DNA of 64,000 nt from positions 1,674,001-1,738,000 of the forward strand of contig NZ_CP064782.1 in the NCBI RefSeq assembly GCF_018905915.1, given 5' to 3'. Shown here one piece after another: positions 1-9,275 of the stretch. Below the pieces are notes generated by a model that saw only the letters and a list, made by a program, of their open reading frames with translations, was not told the DNA's origin and did not search any database. The translations under genes and the position numbers were made by a program. The first letter of the stretch is position 1. The number at the start of each line of letters is the position of its first letter. Origin of the DNA: Azospira inquinata. Lineage in GTDB: Bacteria; Pseudomonadota; Gammaproteobacteria; Burkholderiales; Rhodocyclaceae.

Positions 1-12
1 GCCGGGCTGGTG

Positions 13-28
13 CCCGCTCCGGAGCGGG
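13..28. repeat. 16-bp perfect palindrome downstream of ubiB
   Basis: The bases CCCGCTCC/GGAGCGGG form a perfect palindrome about 100 nt beyond the ubiB stop. It has no loop and no T-tract on the ubiB strand, so it is at best a weak transcript-end hairpin. The rest of positions 1-126 shows no convincing gene. Confidence 0.3.
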
Positions 29-126
29 GCAGAAGGGGGCCGGTTCCTGCCCTGGCCCGGGAGTTTTTACCCCGGCAAGCCGTACTGACGGGCCCGGGGA
101 AACCGGTGGGCGGACGGCGTTCCCCC

Positions 127-1668
127 TTACGCCAGATAGCGCATCGCCTCCAGGGCCAGGGCCCCGGCGGCCAGGAGCAGCAAGAGGTGCAGCCAGCGGT
201 CCTGGCGGGCCAGGGTGGCGCGCAGTTCCGCCATCTGGGCCCGGGTTTCTTCCTCGGGTCGGGCGGCCCGGGCCAGGGACTGGTGGGCCAGCCGGGGAAT
301 CTGGGGCAGGGTGCGGGCCCAGTAGGGGGCCTCGTTTTTCAGGTTGCGCAGGAAGCCCCGCCAGCCCATCTGATCCCCCATCCAGTTTTCCAGGAAGGGT
401 TTGGCGGTTTTCCACAGGTCCAGATCCGGGTCCAGCTGGCGCCCCAGGCCTTCGATATTGAGCAGGGTTTTTTGCAGCATCACCAGCTGGGGCTGGATTT
501 CCACGTGGAAGCGGCGGCTGGTCTGGAACAGGCGCAGGAGCAGCTTGCCGAAGGAAATGTCCTTCAGGGGCCGGTCGAAAATGGGCTCGCAGACCGCCCG
601 GATGGCGGCTTCCAGCTCATCCACCCGGGTTTCCGGCGGGGCCCAGCCCGATTCAATGTGGGCTTCCGCCACCCGCTTGTAGTCCCGGCGGAAAAAGGCC
701 AGGAAATTGAGGGCCAGGTAGTTTTTGTCGTTGTCGTTGAGGGTGGCCACAATGCCGAAATCCAGGGCAATGTAGCGCCCGTCCCCATGGACGAAGATGT
801 TGCCCGGGTGCATGTCGGCGTGGAAAAAGCCGTCCCGGAACACCTGGGTGAAGAAAATTTCCACCCCGGCCCGGGACAGGGCCTTCAGGTCGATGCCCTG
901 TTCCTTGAGGCGCTCGATCTGGCCCACCGGGGTGCCCACCATGCGCTCCATGACCATGACGGAGGGGGTGCACCAGTCCCAGTACACCTCCGGCACCAGG
1001 AGCAGGGGGGAGTTCTTGAAATTCCGGCCCAGCTGGGAGCAGTTGGCCGCTTCCCGCATCAGGTCCAGTTCGTCGTAGAGATGCTTGGCGAATTCCCCCA
1101 CCACCTCCCGGGGTTTCAGGCGTTTGCCGTCGGCCCAGAGCTTTTCCACCAGCCCGGCCAGGGTTTCCAGCAGGGCGATGTCGTGGGCGATAACCGAGCG
1201 CATGCCCGGGCGCAGCACCTTGACCGCCACTTCCCGGCCATTGTGCAGGCGGGCGAAGTGGACCTGGGCCACGGAGGCGGAGGCCACCGGCTCCCGGTCG
1301 AATTGGGCGAAGACCTGCTCCAGGGGCTTGCCGTAGGCTTTTTCCACCTCGGCCACGGCCTGGTCCGAAGGAATGGGGGGCACCTGGTCCTGCAACTTTG
1401 CCAGCTCATCCGCCAGATCCGGGGGCAGTAGATCCCGCCGGGTGGAGAGCACCTGGCCGAATTTGACGAAAATGGGGCCCAGGGCTTCCAGGGCCAGGCG
1501 CAGGCGGGCCGCCTCGGTCTGGGCTTCCAGGTGACGCCAGAAAAACAGGCTGCGGGAGAGTCGGGCTAGACCCCGGGCGTGGCCCGTGGGTTCATGTTCC
1601 AGCAACATCTGATCGAGACCGTAGCGGATCCCGACGGCGAAGATTTTGGCGAGGCGCAGCAGACGCAT
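127..1668 (-). CDS. ubiB: Ubiquinone biosynthesis protein UbiB (ABC1/ADCK atypical kinase family)
   Basis: UbiB is an atypical kinase-fold ATPase at the inner membrane needed for ubiquinone synthesis; its exact reaction is still debated. The 513-residue product is colinear with E. coli UbiB as I recall it. It has the KxGQ-like segment [16 protein letters not shown], the ASASVAQVH alanine-rich nucleotide loop, the [12 protein letters not shown] catalytic-loop block, and a hydrophobic C-terminal segment (about residues 495-510) that fits a membrane anchor. The gene is divergent from argS with about 175 bp between them. It is one of five ubiquinone genes scattered in the window (ubiB, ubiU, ubiV, ubiT, ubiX). 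Confidence 0.96.
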   Translation of the reverse strand: MRLLRLAKIFAVGIRYGLDQMLLEHEPTGHARGLARLSRSLFFWRHLEAQTEAARLRLALEALGPIFVKFGQVLSTRRDLLPPDLADELAKLQDQVPPIPSDQAVAEVEKAYGKPLEQVFAQFDREPVASASVAQVHFARLHNGREVAVKVLRPGMRSVIAHDIALLETLAGLVEKLWADGKRLKPREVVGEFAKHLYDELDLMREAANCSQLGRNFKNSPLLLVPEVYWDWCTPSVMVMERMVGTPVGQIERLKEQGIDLKALSRAGVEIFFTQVFRDGFFHADMHPGNIFVHGDGRYIALDFGIVATLNDNDKNYLALNFLAFFRRDYKRVAEAHIESGWAPPETRVDELEAAIRAVCEPIFDRPLKDISFGKLLLRLFQTSRRFHVEIQPQLVMLQKTLLNIEGLGRQLDPDLDLWKTAKPFLENWMGDQMGWRGFLRNLKNEAPYWARTLPQIPRLAHQSLARAARPEEETRAQMAELRATLARQDRWLHLLLLLAAGALALEAMRYLA

Positions 1669-1803
1669 GGGTGATCGGTATAGGAGGACGGCCCGGGGGG
1701 CAGGGAGCGCGGGAGGGAACGGGGCGGGGGACGCCCCTCGTCTCTTCCCGGCATCGTGGGCGAGGATACCAGAAACAGGGGGAACCGGCGGCGCCGGGAC
1801 AGG

Positions 1804-1809
1804 TATAAT
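1804..1809 (+). promoter_or_regulatory. Possible -10 element for argS
   Basis: A perfect TATAAT lies 35 nt upstream of the argS ATG in an otherwise GC-rich stretch. I see no good -35 box 16-18 nt upstream (GGAACC), so the promoter would need an activator or tolerate a poor -35. Confidence 0.4.
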
Positions 1810-1844
1810 CCGCCCTTTACACCTTCTGTTTGCCGCTGTTGCGA

Positions 1845-3578
1845 ATGACCCAAGATATCCGTACCCATCTATCCGACCTGCTCCGGGCCGCCCTTTCCAG
1901 TGTTGCCCCCGGCGAGGCGCAAACGACCATTGTCCTCGAACGCCCCAAGCAGGAGGCCCACGGGGACTTTGCCACCAATCTGGCGCTGCAACTGGCCCGG
2001 CCCCTGAAGAAGAGCCCCCGGGAAATCGCCCAGCGGCTGGTGGCCGAGCTGCCCCCTTCCTCCCGGGTGGAAAAAGTGGATATCGCCGGTGCCGGCTTCA
2101 TCAACTTCACCCTCAAGGCTGACGCCAAGACCGCCGTGGTCCGCGCCATCCTGGAACAGGGCGAAGCCTTTGGCCGGTCCCAGGTGGGCGGCGGCCGCAA
2201 GCTCCAGGTGGAATTCGTCTCCGCCAATCCCACTGGGCCTCTCCACGTGGGCCATGGTCGGGGCGCCGCCTACGGGGCCAGCCTTTCCTCCCTGATGGCC
2301 TACGCCGGCTGGGATGTGACCCGGGAATACTACGTCAATGACGCGGGCCGGCAGATGGACATCCTGGGGGTGTCCACCTGGTTGCGCTACCTGGAAGCCC
2401 TGGGAGATACGGTGGCCTTCCCCCCCAACGGTTACAAGGGGGACTACGTCAAGGACATGGGCGAGCAGCTGAAAGCTGCCCATGGGGCCAAGTTCCAGCG
2501 GCCCGTGGCCGCCATCTACGCCGGTGTGCCGGATGTGGAAGTGGACAAGGAAGCCTATCTGGACGGCCTGATCGCCAATGCCAAGAAGCTTCTGGGCGAC
2601 CAATGGACCGTCATCCACCACTACGCCCTGAGCGAACAGCGGGCGGACGGCGAAGCCGATCTGGCCGAATTCGGCGTCCATTTCGACGTCTGGTTCTCGG
2701 AAAAATCCCTTTACGACACGGGCCTGGTGGCCCGTTGCGTGGCCCGCCTGGAAGAAGGCGGTCACATCTACATCCAGGACGGGGCCAAGTGGTTCCGTTC
2801 CACCAGCTTCGGCGATGAAAAGGACCGGGTGGTGCAGCGGGACAACGGTCTCTACACCTACTTCGCCTCCGACATAGCCTATCACCTGAACAAGTACGAA
2901 CGGGGCTTTGACCGCATCATCAACGTCTGGGGCGCCGACCACCACGGCTACGTGCCCCGGGTGAAGGGTGCCCTGCAAGCCCTGGACCTGGACCCGGAAA
3001 AACTCCATGTGGCCCTGGTGCAGTTCGCCGTCCTCTACCGGGGCGGGGAAAAGGCCTCCATGTCCACCCGTTCTGGGGAATTCGTCACCCTGCGCCAGCT
3101 GCGGGAAGAGGTGGGCAACGACGCCTGCCGGTTCTTCTACGTGCTGCGCAAGTCCGACCAGCATCTGGACTTCGACCTGGACCTGGCCAAGAGCCAGTCC
3201 AACGAAAATCCGGTCTATTACATCCAGTACGCCCACGCCCGGGTGTGCTCGGTGATCGACCAGTGGGGCGGCCATGAGGCGGACCTCAAGGATGCGGATA
3301 TGGGCCTCCTCTCCCTGCCCCGGGAAACGGCCCTGGCCGCCAAGCTGGCCATGTTCCCGGAAATCATCGTCAATGGGGCCACTGAACTGGCGCCCCACCT
3401 GGTGGCCTTCTATCTCAAGGATTTGGCCGCCGATTTCCACAGTTACTACAATGCGGAACGTATGCTGGTGGAAGACGCCGGCCTGCGGGATGCCCGGGTG
3501 GCCCTGGCTGCCGCCGTGCGCCAGGTGATCCGCAACGGGATGAGCCTGCTCGGCGTCACCTGCCCCACTTCCATGTAA
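1845..3578 (+). CDS. argS: Arginyl-tRNA synthetase
   Basis: Class I aminoacyl-tRNA synthetase that charges tRNA-Arg with arginine using ATP. The 577-residue protein begins [13 protein letters not shown]. It has the N-terminal tRNA D-loop-binding domain (Add-1 type), the HIGH-equivalent HVGHGRG in the segment following SANPTGPL, a KMSKS-equivalent KASMSTRSG, and a C-terminal DALR anticodon-binding domain that ends in GMSLLGV. I chose the ATG at 1845 over an in-frame TTG at 1830 because it matches the usual family N-terminus. The SPOR-domain gene follows after 15 nt and dsbA after that, so the three probably form one transcript. Confidence 0.97.
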   Translation: MTQDIRTHLSDLLRAALSSVAPGEAQTTIVLERPKQEAHGDFATNLALQLARPLKKSPREIAQRLVAELPPSSRVEKVDIAGAGFINFTLKADAKTAVVRAILEQGEAFGRSQVGGGRKLQVEFVSANPTGPLHVGHGRGAAYGASLSSLMAYAGWDVTREYYVNDAGRQMDILGVSTWLRYLEALGDTVAFPPNGYKGDYVKDMGEQLKAAHGAKFQRPVAAIYAGVPDVEVDKEAYLDGLIANAKKLLGDQWTVIHHYALSEQRADGEADLAEFGVHFDVWFSEKSLYDTGLVARCVARLEEGGHIYIQDGAKWFRSTSFGDEKDRVVQRDNGLYTYFASDIAYHLNKYERGFDRIINVWGADHHGYVPRVKGALQALDLDPEKLHVALVQFAVLYRGGEKASMSTRSGEFVTLRQLREEVGNDACRFFYVLRKSDQHLDFDLDLAKSQSNENPVYYIQYAHARVCSVIDQWGGHEADLKDADMGLLSLPRETALAAKLAMFPEIIVNGATELAPHLVAFYLKDLAADFHSYYNAERMLVEDAGLRDARVALAAAVRQVIRNGMSLLGVTCPTSM

Positions 3579-3593
3579 GCAGAGAATCCATTC

Positions 3594-4286
3594 ATGACCC
3601 GCGATATGAAACCCCGCAAAGCCCCGGAACCCCGTTCCAGCGGCAGCACCCTCATGGGTGTGTTCATCGGCCTGGTGCTGGGAGTGGTGGTGGCCCTGGC
3701 CGTGGCCCTCTACGTGTACAAGGGGCCCTCGCCTTTCAAGGGCCAGGGCAAGGATCAGACGCCGGATCAGACCGCCGCCGCCCAGCCTTCCACCAATCCC
3801 CAGGCCCAGCCGCCCATGGCCCTGCCGGGCAAGCCGGGGGACCCGGTGTCGGACAAGCCCCGCTTTGATTTCTACAAGATTCTCCCGGGCAATGCGGATG
3901 CGGTGCCCGATCCCAAGGCGGACAGCAGCAAGGACGCTAAGAAGGACGACAAGGGCGACGCTAAGTCCAAGGACGCCAAGAAAGACAGCGCCAAGGACGG
4001 GGACAGCAAGGACAGCACTAAGACGGATAGCGCCAGCAAGGACAGCGGCAAGGGCAATTTCGTGCTCCAGGCCGGGTCCTTCCAGAAGGCGGGCGAAGCG
4101 GATAACCAGAAGGCCAATCTGGCCATGATGGGGGTGGAAGCGGCAGTACAGCAGGTGATGGTGGGGGATAAAACCTGGTACCGGGTACGCCTGGGACCTT
4201 TCAGCAAAATCGAAGACGTGAATCGGGTGCGCCAGGATCTGGCCAAGGCCGGTATTGACGTATCCCTGGTCAAAAACAAAGACTGA
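3594..4286 (+). CDS. SPOR-domain membrane protein (FtsN-like)
   Basis: Probable bitopic inner-membrane protein that binds denuded peptidoglycan at the septum through its SPOR domain. Residues about 20-42 form one transmembrane helix (GVFIGLVLGVVVALAVALYV) after a short basic cytoplasmic N-terminus. A long periplasmic linker follows, including about 47 residues made almost only of Lys, Asp and Ser. The last 75 or so residues form the SPOR fold (FVLQAGSFQK ... VRLGPFSKIEDVNRVRQDLAKAGI). It sits between argS and dsbA, an arrangement common in Betaproteobacteria. It is much shorter than enteric FtsN, so I name only the domain. Confidence 0.88.
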   Translation: MTRDMKPRKAPEPRSSGSTLMGVFIGLVLGVVVALAVALYVYKGPSPFKGQGKDQTPDQTAAAQPSTNPQAQPPMALPGKPGDPVSDKPRFDFYKILPGNADAVPDPKADSSKDAKKDDKGDAKSKDAKKDSAKDGDSKDSTKTDSASKDSGKGNFVLQAGSFQKAGEADNQKANLAMMGVEAAVQQVMVGDKTWYRVRLGPFSKIEDVNRVRQDLAKAGIDVSLVKNKD

Positions 4287-4299
4287 CGGAGAAATCCCC

Positions 4300-4932
4300 A
4301 TGAATCTGATGCAACGCCTGTTGGCCTCCACTGCCCTGGTACTGGGCGCCTGCTGGGCCACCCTGTCCCCGGCCGCCGCCGCTGACTACCAGCTTCTCAA
4401 TCCGCCCCAGGCCACCAGCAGCGGCGGCAAGATCGAGGTCATCGAGTTCTTTTCCTACGGCTGCCCCCACTGCAACGAATTCAATCCCATGGTCACCAAG
4501 TGGGCGGAAAAACTCCCCGCCGACGTGGTCTTCAAGCGGGTGCCCGTGTCCTTTGGCCGGGCCGCCTGGGCCAATGTGGGCAAGCTCTATTACGCCCTGG
4601 AAGAAAGCGGCGAACTCCATCGTCTGGACGGGGCCGTGTTCAACGCCATCCACGTCCAGCGCGTCAATCTGTTCGACACCCGGGGCGTGACCGAATGGGC
4701 CAATAAGCAGGGGGCGGACGGCAAGAAGCTGGCCGATCTCATGGGCTCTTTCACCACCTTAAGCAAAATGACCCGGGCCGACCAGATGTCCCAGGCCTAT
4801 CAGGTGGATGGGGTGCCCATGCTGGCGGTGGATGGCCGTTACCTGATTAAGGACAAGCCCTTTGCCGAATTGCTGAGCGGTGCGGATCGGGCCATCGAAA
4901 AAGCCCGGGCCGACAAAAAGCGCAAAAAATAA
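4300..4932 (+). CDS. dsbA: Thiol:disulfide interchange protein DsbA
   Basis: Periplasmic oxidase that introduces disulfide bonds into exported proteins. The 210-residue product has a signal peptide (hydrophobic residues about 6-26, cleavage near AAA-DY) and a thioredoxin fold with the redox motif C55-P-H-C58, the usual DsbA dipeptide. The conserved cis-proline segment GVPMLAVDGRY is present. The ATG at 4300, 14 nt after the SPOR gene stop, gives a proper signal peptide; a longer in-frame start at 4255 would overlap the SPOR gene. A strong terminator follows directly. Confidence 0.95.
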   Translation: MNLMQRLLASTALVLGACWATLSPAAAADYQLLNPPQATSSGGKIEVIEFFSYGCPHCNEFNPMVTKWAEKLPADVVFKRVPVSFGRAAWANVGKLYYALEESGELHRLDGAVFNAIHVQRVNLFDTRGVTEWANKQGADGKKLADLMGSFTTLSKMTRADQMSQAYQVDGVPMLAVDGRYLIKDKPFAELLSGADRAIEKARADKKRKK

Positions 4933-4973
4933 GGCCACGCCGGTCGGGCTATGCCCGGCCATGCTAGCCAACG

Positions 4974-5003
4974 TCGCCCGGACCTGTGCCGGGCGATTTT
5001 TTT
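4974..5003 (+). terminator. Rho-independent terminator after dsbA
   Basis: A perfect 8-bp stem (TCGCCCGG/CCGGGCGA) with a 7-nt loop is followed by seven T residues. It closes the argS-SPOR-dsbA transcript. Confidence 0.9.
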
Positions 5004-5014
5004 AGGAGTCGCCC

Positions 5015-5815
5015 ATGTCCCCGGATTCCCCTTCCTCCTCCGTTCCCCTGCGGGTCTTTATTACCGGCGCTTCCAGCGGCATCGGTGCCGCCCTGGCCCG
5101 CCATTACGCCGGGCAGGGCGCCTGTCAGGGGCTGGTGGCCCGGCGCCGGGAGGTGCTGGCAAGCCTGGCCGCCGAACTGCCCGGGGAGCCGGCCTGCTAC
5201 GGGGCGGACGTGACGGACGCCGCCGCCCTGGAAGCCGCCGCCCGGGATTTCATTGACCGCTTTGGCGCCCCCCATCTGGTCATCGGCTGTGCTGGGGTCT
5301 CCGTGGGCACCCTGGCGGGGGGGGAAGATCTGGCGGCCTTCTGCCGCGTCATGGCGGTGAACGTCAATGGCCTGGCGGCCACCTTCGCCCCCTTCGTGGC
5401 TCCCATGGCGGCCCTGGCGGACGGGCGGCCCCGGCGTCTGGTGGGCATTGCCTCCGTGGCGGGCATCCGGGGCCTGCCCGGGGCCGCCGCCTATTCCGCT
5501 TCCAAGGCGGCGGCCATCGCCTATCTGGAATCCCTGCGCCTGGAACTGGGGCCCCAAGGCATTCGGGTGGTGACCATTGCCCCGGGCTATATCGCCACCC
5601 CCATGACCGCCATCAACCCCTATCCCATGCCCTTCCTGCTGCCCGCCCCGGAGGCGGCCCGGCGCTTTGCCCGGGCCATAGAGCGGGGCGTTTCCTACAC
5701 GGTTATCCCCTGGCCCATGGGGGTGGTGGCCAAGCTCCTGCGTTTGCTGCCCAACTGGCTCTACGACCGGCTGTTCACCCGGGCACCCCGCAAACCCCGG
5801 GGCCTGCCCCTGTAG
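5015..5815 (+). CDS. Short-chain dehydrogenase/reductase (SDR) family oxidoreductase
   Basis: NAD(P)-dependent oxidoreductase of the classical SDR family; the substrate cannot be told from sequence. The 266-residue protein has the cofactor motif TGASSGIG near the N-terminus, an active-site Ser in the GIASVAG segment and the catalytic YSASKAA (Tyr-x3-Lys). AGGAG at 5004-5008 directly after the dsbA terminator is a good ribosome-binding site for the ATG at 5015. The C-terminal extension after the core is hydrophobic and basic, as in membrane-peripheral SDRs of lipid metabolism, but this is only suggestive. Confidence 0.9.
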   Translation: MSPDSPSSSVPLRVFITGASSGIGAALARHYAGQGACQGLVARRREVLASLAAELPGEPACYGADVTDAAALEAAARDFIDRFGAPHLVIGCAGVSVGTLAGGEDLAAFCRVMAVNVNGLAATFAPFVAPMAALADGRPRRLVGIASVAGIRGLPGAAAYSASKAAAIAYLESLRLELGPQGIRVVTIAPGYIATPMTAINPYPMPFLLPAPEAARRFARAIERGVSYTVIPWPMGVVAKLLRLLPNWLYDRLFTRAPRKPRGLPL

Positions 5816-5915
5816 GCCAGGCCCTCGGTCCCCGGTGGGCCGCCGGAAATAGGGCATCAGTCGATGCTAATATGCGGCCCTTCCTTTCCCTTTTCTGTAC
5901 TTCTGGGAGTCCCTT

Positions 5916-6305
5916 ATGCCTATTCCCGCCAATGCCTGGTTGTTGCTGGCCATCGGCCTGGCTTCCGGCGTCGCCTCCGGGCTCTTCGGCATCGGCGGCG
6001 GCGTGCTGATTGTGCCTGCCCTGGTGCTGTTGGCCGGCTTTTCCCAACATATGGCCATCGGCACCAGTCTGGCCGTGCTCCTGCCTCCCGTGGGCCTGGG
6101 GGCGGTGCTGGCCTATTACCGGGAGGGCAATGTGGATTTCCGCGCTGCCATCCTGGTGGCGGTGGCCCTGTTTGTGGGGGGCTGGCTGGGGGGCCAGGTG
6201 GCCAATTACCTGGGGGGCGTCCAGCTGCGCCTGCTCTTCGGCCTGTTTGTGGTGGGCATCGGCGGCTACATGACGGTGAGTGCCCTGCGTACCCTGCTAG
6301 GCTGA
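5916..6305 (+). CDS. Short TauE/SafE-family membrane permease (half-size)
   Basis: Integral membrane protein of the TauE/SafE group of anion exporters (sulfite, sulfonates or others). It is 129 residues with four predicted helices, and its first helix carries the family glycine motif GLFGIGGGVLIVPAL. Full-length members have two such repeats (about 250 residues); this one has only one, so it must dimerise or work as a half-transporter. There is a clean stop and no trace of the second half downstream, so it looks like a natural half-size member and not a recent break. Confidence 0.85.
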   Translation: MPIPANAWLLLAIGLASGVASGLFGIGGGVLIVPALVLLAGFSQHMAIGTSLAVLLPPVGLGAVLAYYREGNVDFRAAILVAVALFVGGWLGGQVANYLGGVQLRLLFGLFVVGIGGYMTVSALRTLLG

Positions 6306-6429
6306 TGGCCTGGGCCGTTGATCCTGGGGCTTGGGGCGCCCCCGCCCGGACGGCCCCGGTTCCTTCCGGGGAGGCCGGAGCCGGGTATCCATCGGCTGTG
6401 GGGGAGAAAAAAGCCGATTCGGGCGGGGT

Positions 6430-6470
6430 TTGACCAAAATCAAGGGCTTAAGCCGGGGGCGCCCTATACT
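6430..6470 (+). promoter_or_regulatory. FNR-type box and -10 element before ubiU
   Basis: TTGAC-CAAA-ATCAA at 6430-6443 matches the FNR/Anr consensus TTGAT-N4-ATCAA at nine of ten positions. TATACT at 6465-6470 is a good -10. The expected start point near 6477 puts the box centre at about -41, the classic class II FNR activator position. E. coli ubiUVT genes are known to be needed without oxygen and to respond to FNR. The leader to the ubiU ATG is only about 24 nt and lacks a clear Shine-Dalgarno sequence. Confidence 0.75.
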
Positions 6471-6500
6471 GCCCACTTCCCAAAGTGCCCGTGAATCATC

Positions 6501-7517
6501 ATGCCCCAAGCCTCCCTGCCCGAGCTGGTCTGCCCGGCGGGCAGCCTGCCTGCCCTGAAAGCCGCGGTGGATAACGGCGCCGACGCCGTCTATCTGGGCT
6601 TTAAAAACGACACCAATGCCCGCAATTTTGCCGGGCTCAATTTCGACGACAAAACCCTCCACGAGGGCATTCGCTACGCCCAGTCCCGGGGTCGCAAGGT
6701 GCTCCTGGCCATCAACACCTATGCCCAGCCGGGCCGGGTGGACGCCTGGCGCAAGGCAGTGGATGGGGCGGCGGACCTGGGGGTGGATGCGGTGATCATG
6801 GCGGACGTGGGCCTTCTGGCCTATGCCCGGGACCGGCATCCGGACCTGCGCCTGCACCTTTCCGTTCAGGGCTCGGCCACCAATTACGAGGCGGTAAATT
6901 TCTGCCAGCGGGAATTCGGCATTAAGCGGGCGGTGCTGCCCCGGGTGCTGACCCTGGCCCAGGTGGCCACGGTTATCGAACACACGGAAGTGGATATCGA
7001 GGTGTTCGGCTTCGGCAGCCTGTGTGTCATGAATGAAGGGCGCTGCTGGCTTTCCTCCTACGCCTGTGGCGAATCTCCCAATACCGTGGGGGCCTGTTCC
7101 CCGGCCAAGTACGTGCGCTGGGAGAAAAATCCCGGACACATGGACGCCCGGCTTAACGGCATTCTCATCGACAGCTACGGGGACGGGGAAAACGCCGGTT
7201 ATCCCACCCTCTGCAAGGGCCGCTTCCAGGTGGAAGGGGAAACCTATTACGCCCTGGAAGAGCCCACCAGCCTGAATGTGCTCTCCATCCTCCCCGAGGT
7301 GGTGAAAATCGGTGTGGGGGCCATCAAGGTGGAAGGCCGCCAGCGCAGCCCCACCTACACCGCCCAGGTGACCCGCACCCTGCGGGCGGCCCTGGACGCC
7401 CTGGGCCGTAACGGGGCCGAGGGTTACCAGGTGCAGCCCGCCTGGCAGGCCGAATTGACCAAGGTTTCCGAAGGTCAGCAGGCCACCCTGGGGGCCTATA
7501 ACCGGCCCTGGCGCTAA
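6501..7517 (+). CDS. ubiU: O2-independent ubiquinone biosynthesis protein UbiU (peptidase U32 family)
   Basis: With UbiV, UbiU forms a complex carrying [4Fe-4S] clusters that hydroxylates the ubiquinone ring without oxygen, using prephenate as the oxygen donor. The 338-residue product has the U32 fold and begins with the typical ELVCPAGSLPALKAAVDNGAD. The four cluster cysteines of E. coli UbiU (C169, C176, C193, C232) align with C175, C182, C199 and C238 here, with identical spacing. It is first in the ubiU-ubiV-ubiT run, 114 nt before ubiV. Confidence 0.95.
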   Translation: MPQASLPELVCPAGSLPALKAAVDNGADAVYLGFKNDTNARNFAGLNFDDKTLHEGIRYAQSRGRKVLLAINTYAQPGRVDAWRKAVDGAADLGVDAVIMADVGLLAYARDRHPDLRLHLSVQGSATNYEAVNFCQREFGIKRAVLPRVLTLAQVATVIEHTEVDIEVFGFGSLCVMNEGRCWLSSYACGESPNTVGACSPAKYVRWEKNPGHMDARLNGILIDSYGDGENAGYPTLCKGRFQVEGETYYALEEPTSLNVLSILPEVVKIGVGAIKVEGRQRSPTYTAQVTRTLRAALDALGRNGAEGYQVQPAWQAELTKVSEGQQATLGAYNRPWR

Positions 7518-7631
7518 GCCTGGCTCAGGCCCCGTCTTGTCTTCCCCGATTCATTTCCCCCGCCCGGCCCCCGCGGCCCGGATGGGGGCGGCCCTTCCCC
7601 GGGAGGGGCGTGCTTGCGAGAGGATTCATCC

Positions 7632-8561
7632 ATGAAATTAGCCCTCGGTCCCCTGCTGTTTTTCTGGCCCAAGCAGGAGGTCTTGTCCTTTTACGCCGAC
7701 ATGGTGGCCTCCCCGGCGGAAGTCATCTATCTGGGGGAAGTGGTCTGTTCCCGGCGCCAGCAGATGCGCAGCCAGGACTGGATCGGTCTGGCCCGGGATC
7801 TGACGGAGGCGGGCAAGGAGGTGGTGATTTCCTCCCAGGCCCTGATGGAATCGGAAAGCGATCTGAAATTCCTCCGGCGCCTCCTGGAAGAAGGCCAGTG
7901 CAAGCTGGAAGCCAATGACCTGGGGGCGGTGAGCCTGGCCCGGGAACGGAATCTGCCCTTTGTCTGCGGGCCCCATCTGAACATTTACAACGAAGCCGCC
8001 CTGGCCTATTTCGCCAGCCAGGGGGCCTGCCGCTGGGTGCCGCCCCTGGAAGCGGGCCGGGACCTGGTGGGCCCCCTGCACCATAGCCGCCCCAAGGGCG
8101 TGGAAACGGAAGTGTTCGCCTTCGGCAAGCTGCCCCTGGCCTTCTCCGCCCGCTGTTTCACCGCCCGGCGCTACAACCTGAACAAGGATGACTGCCAGTT
8201 CAAGTGCCTGGAGCACGACCAGGGCATCACCCTGTACACCCGGGAGAAACAGCCCTTCCTCACCATCAACGGCATTCAGACCATGTCCGGCCAGACCCAC
8301 AATCTCCTGGGTCAGGTGGGGGAAATGGCCCAGATGGGCATTGATCTGCTGCGCATCAGCCCCCAACCCGGCTACACTGGCGCCATTCTTCAGGCCTTCG
8401 ATCAGGCCCGGCGCGGTGAGGCGGTGAGCGCCGATCCGGCCTGGGCGGAAAACGGTTTCTGTGACGGCTACTGGTTTGGCCGTCCCGGCATCGACTGGCA
8501 GGACCCGGCCCTACAAGCATCGTTGCAAGCATCCGGCGCTCCGGCGCCCCAAGGAGCATGA
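7632..8561 (+). CDS. ubiV: O2-independent ubiquinone biosynthesis protein UbiV (peptidase U32 family)
   Basis: Partner of UbiU in anaerobic ubiquinone ring hydroxylation. The product is 309 residues from the ATG at 7632 (AGAGGA upstream), in preference to an in-frame GTG/TTG-type start at 7614. The cluster cysteines reported for E. coli UbiV (C39, C180, C193, C197) match C39, C175, C188 and C192 here; the last three keep the same 13- and 4-residue steps. The conserved segment [22 protein letters not shown] is clear. The stop TGA lies 2 nt before the ubiT GTG, so translation is probably coupled. Confidence 0.94.
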   Translation: MKLALGPLLFFWPKQEVLSFYADMVASPAEVIYLGEVVCSRRQQMRSQDWIGLARDLTEAGKEVVISSQALMESESDLKFLRRLLEEGQCKLEANDLGAVSLARERNLPFVCGPHLNIYNEAALAYFASQGACRWVPPLEAGRDLVGPLHHSRPKGVETEVFAFGKLPLAFSARCFTARRYNLNKDDCQFKCLEHDQGITLYTREKQPFLTINGIQTMSGQTHNLLGQVGEMAQMGIDLLRISPQPGYTGAILQAFDQARRGEAVSADPAWAENGFCDGYWFGRPGIDWQDPALQASLQASGAPAPQGA

Positions 8562-8562
8562 C

Positions 8563-9051
8563 GTGAGCCAATTCACCATTCCCACTTTCCAACTTCCCGC
8601 CCTGGTGGCCCGCATCGGCCAGCGCCTGCCCCAGTGGCCCCATTCCCTGGCCCTCTGCGGCGCCCTCAACGGGGCCCGGCGCCTGGGCCTGCTGGCGGAA
8701 GACAGCCTGAGCGTCCTGGAAGGCAAGACCTTCCGGGTGGTGGTGACGGATACGGGGGGCAGCGCCAACTTCACCTACCAGGGGGGCTGGTTCAAACCCC
8801 TGCTCCACGCTCCGGAAACCCCGGACTTGACCTTCCAGGCCGCCCTGGCCGCTTACCTGCAACTGCTCACCCGCCAGGAAGACCCGGACACCCTGTTTTT
8901 CAACCGCCAGCTGTCCATTGAAGGGGACACGGAACTGGGCCTGGTGGTGAAAAACATGCTGGACGCCATTGAATGGCCCCCCCGCCTGCCCGGCCTGGAT
9001 GGCCTCCTGGCCCGCCTGGGGGGCCGGGACCACAGTCCCACCCTGGGTTGA
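8563..9051 (+). CDS. ubiT: Ubiquinone anaerobic biosynthesis accessory factor UbiT (SCP2 domain)
   Basis: Lipid-binding accessory factor that presents hydrophobic quinone precursors to the anaerobic hydroxylases. The 162-residue product has an SCP2 sterol-carrier fold: a hydrophobic cavity region and the segment DTLFFNRQLSIEGDTELGLVVKNMLDAIE typical of the YhbT family, shown here only in part by its FFNRQLSIEGDTELG core. It starts at GTG 8563 with AAGGAG seven nt upstream; no in-frame ATG lies between. The gene starts just after the ubiV stop and is followed by a bidirectional terminator. Confidence 0.92.
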   Translation: MSQFTIPTFQLPALVARIGQRLPQWPHSLALCGALNGARRLGLLAEDSLSVLEGKTFRVVVTDTGGSANFTYQGGWFKPLLHAPETPDLTFQAALAAYLQLLTRQEDPDTLFFNRQLSIEGDTELGLVVKNMLDAIEWPPRLPGLDGLLARLGGRDHSPTLG

Positions 9052-9120
9052 GGTTGTCTGTGGGGCGCTTATTTCCCCGCCCGGCTCCCGGATAAGTGGT
9101 CGTCTGAGCTTGCCACTCCA

Positions 9121-9160
9121 ACAAAAAGCCCCCGGCATTGAGGTGCCGGGGGCTTTTTGT
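9121..9160. terminator. Bidirectional terminator between ubiT and trmB
   Basis: Perfect inverted repeat (ACAAAAAGCCCCCGGCA and its complement) with a 6-nt loop TTGAGG. Each arm carries five T residues on its outgoing strand, so it can end both the ubiUVT transcript and the converging trmB transcript. Confidence 0.93.
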
Positions 9161-9275
9161 TGTCCTCCCAAGGACCGGGTTACTTTCCCTGGGGCAGTGC
9201 AGCGGGGACGGCCAGTCGGCCTGGAGCCGCCGTGGCTGATCGCCTTCGCCCTAGTGGGGCGATTCTTCCTAACAC

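Noticed and set aside
1869..4361. Long open frame (830 codons) on the strand opposite argS and the SPOR gene
   Set aside because: It is the antisense shadow of GC-rich genes on the plus strand; the product is His/Gly/Val-rich without any family motif, whereas argS has full catalytic motifs.
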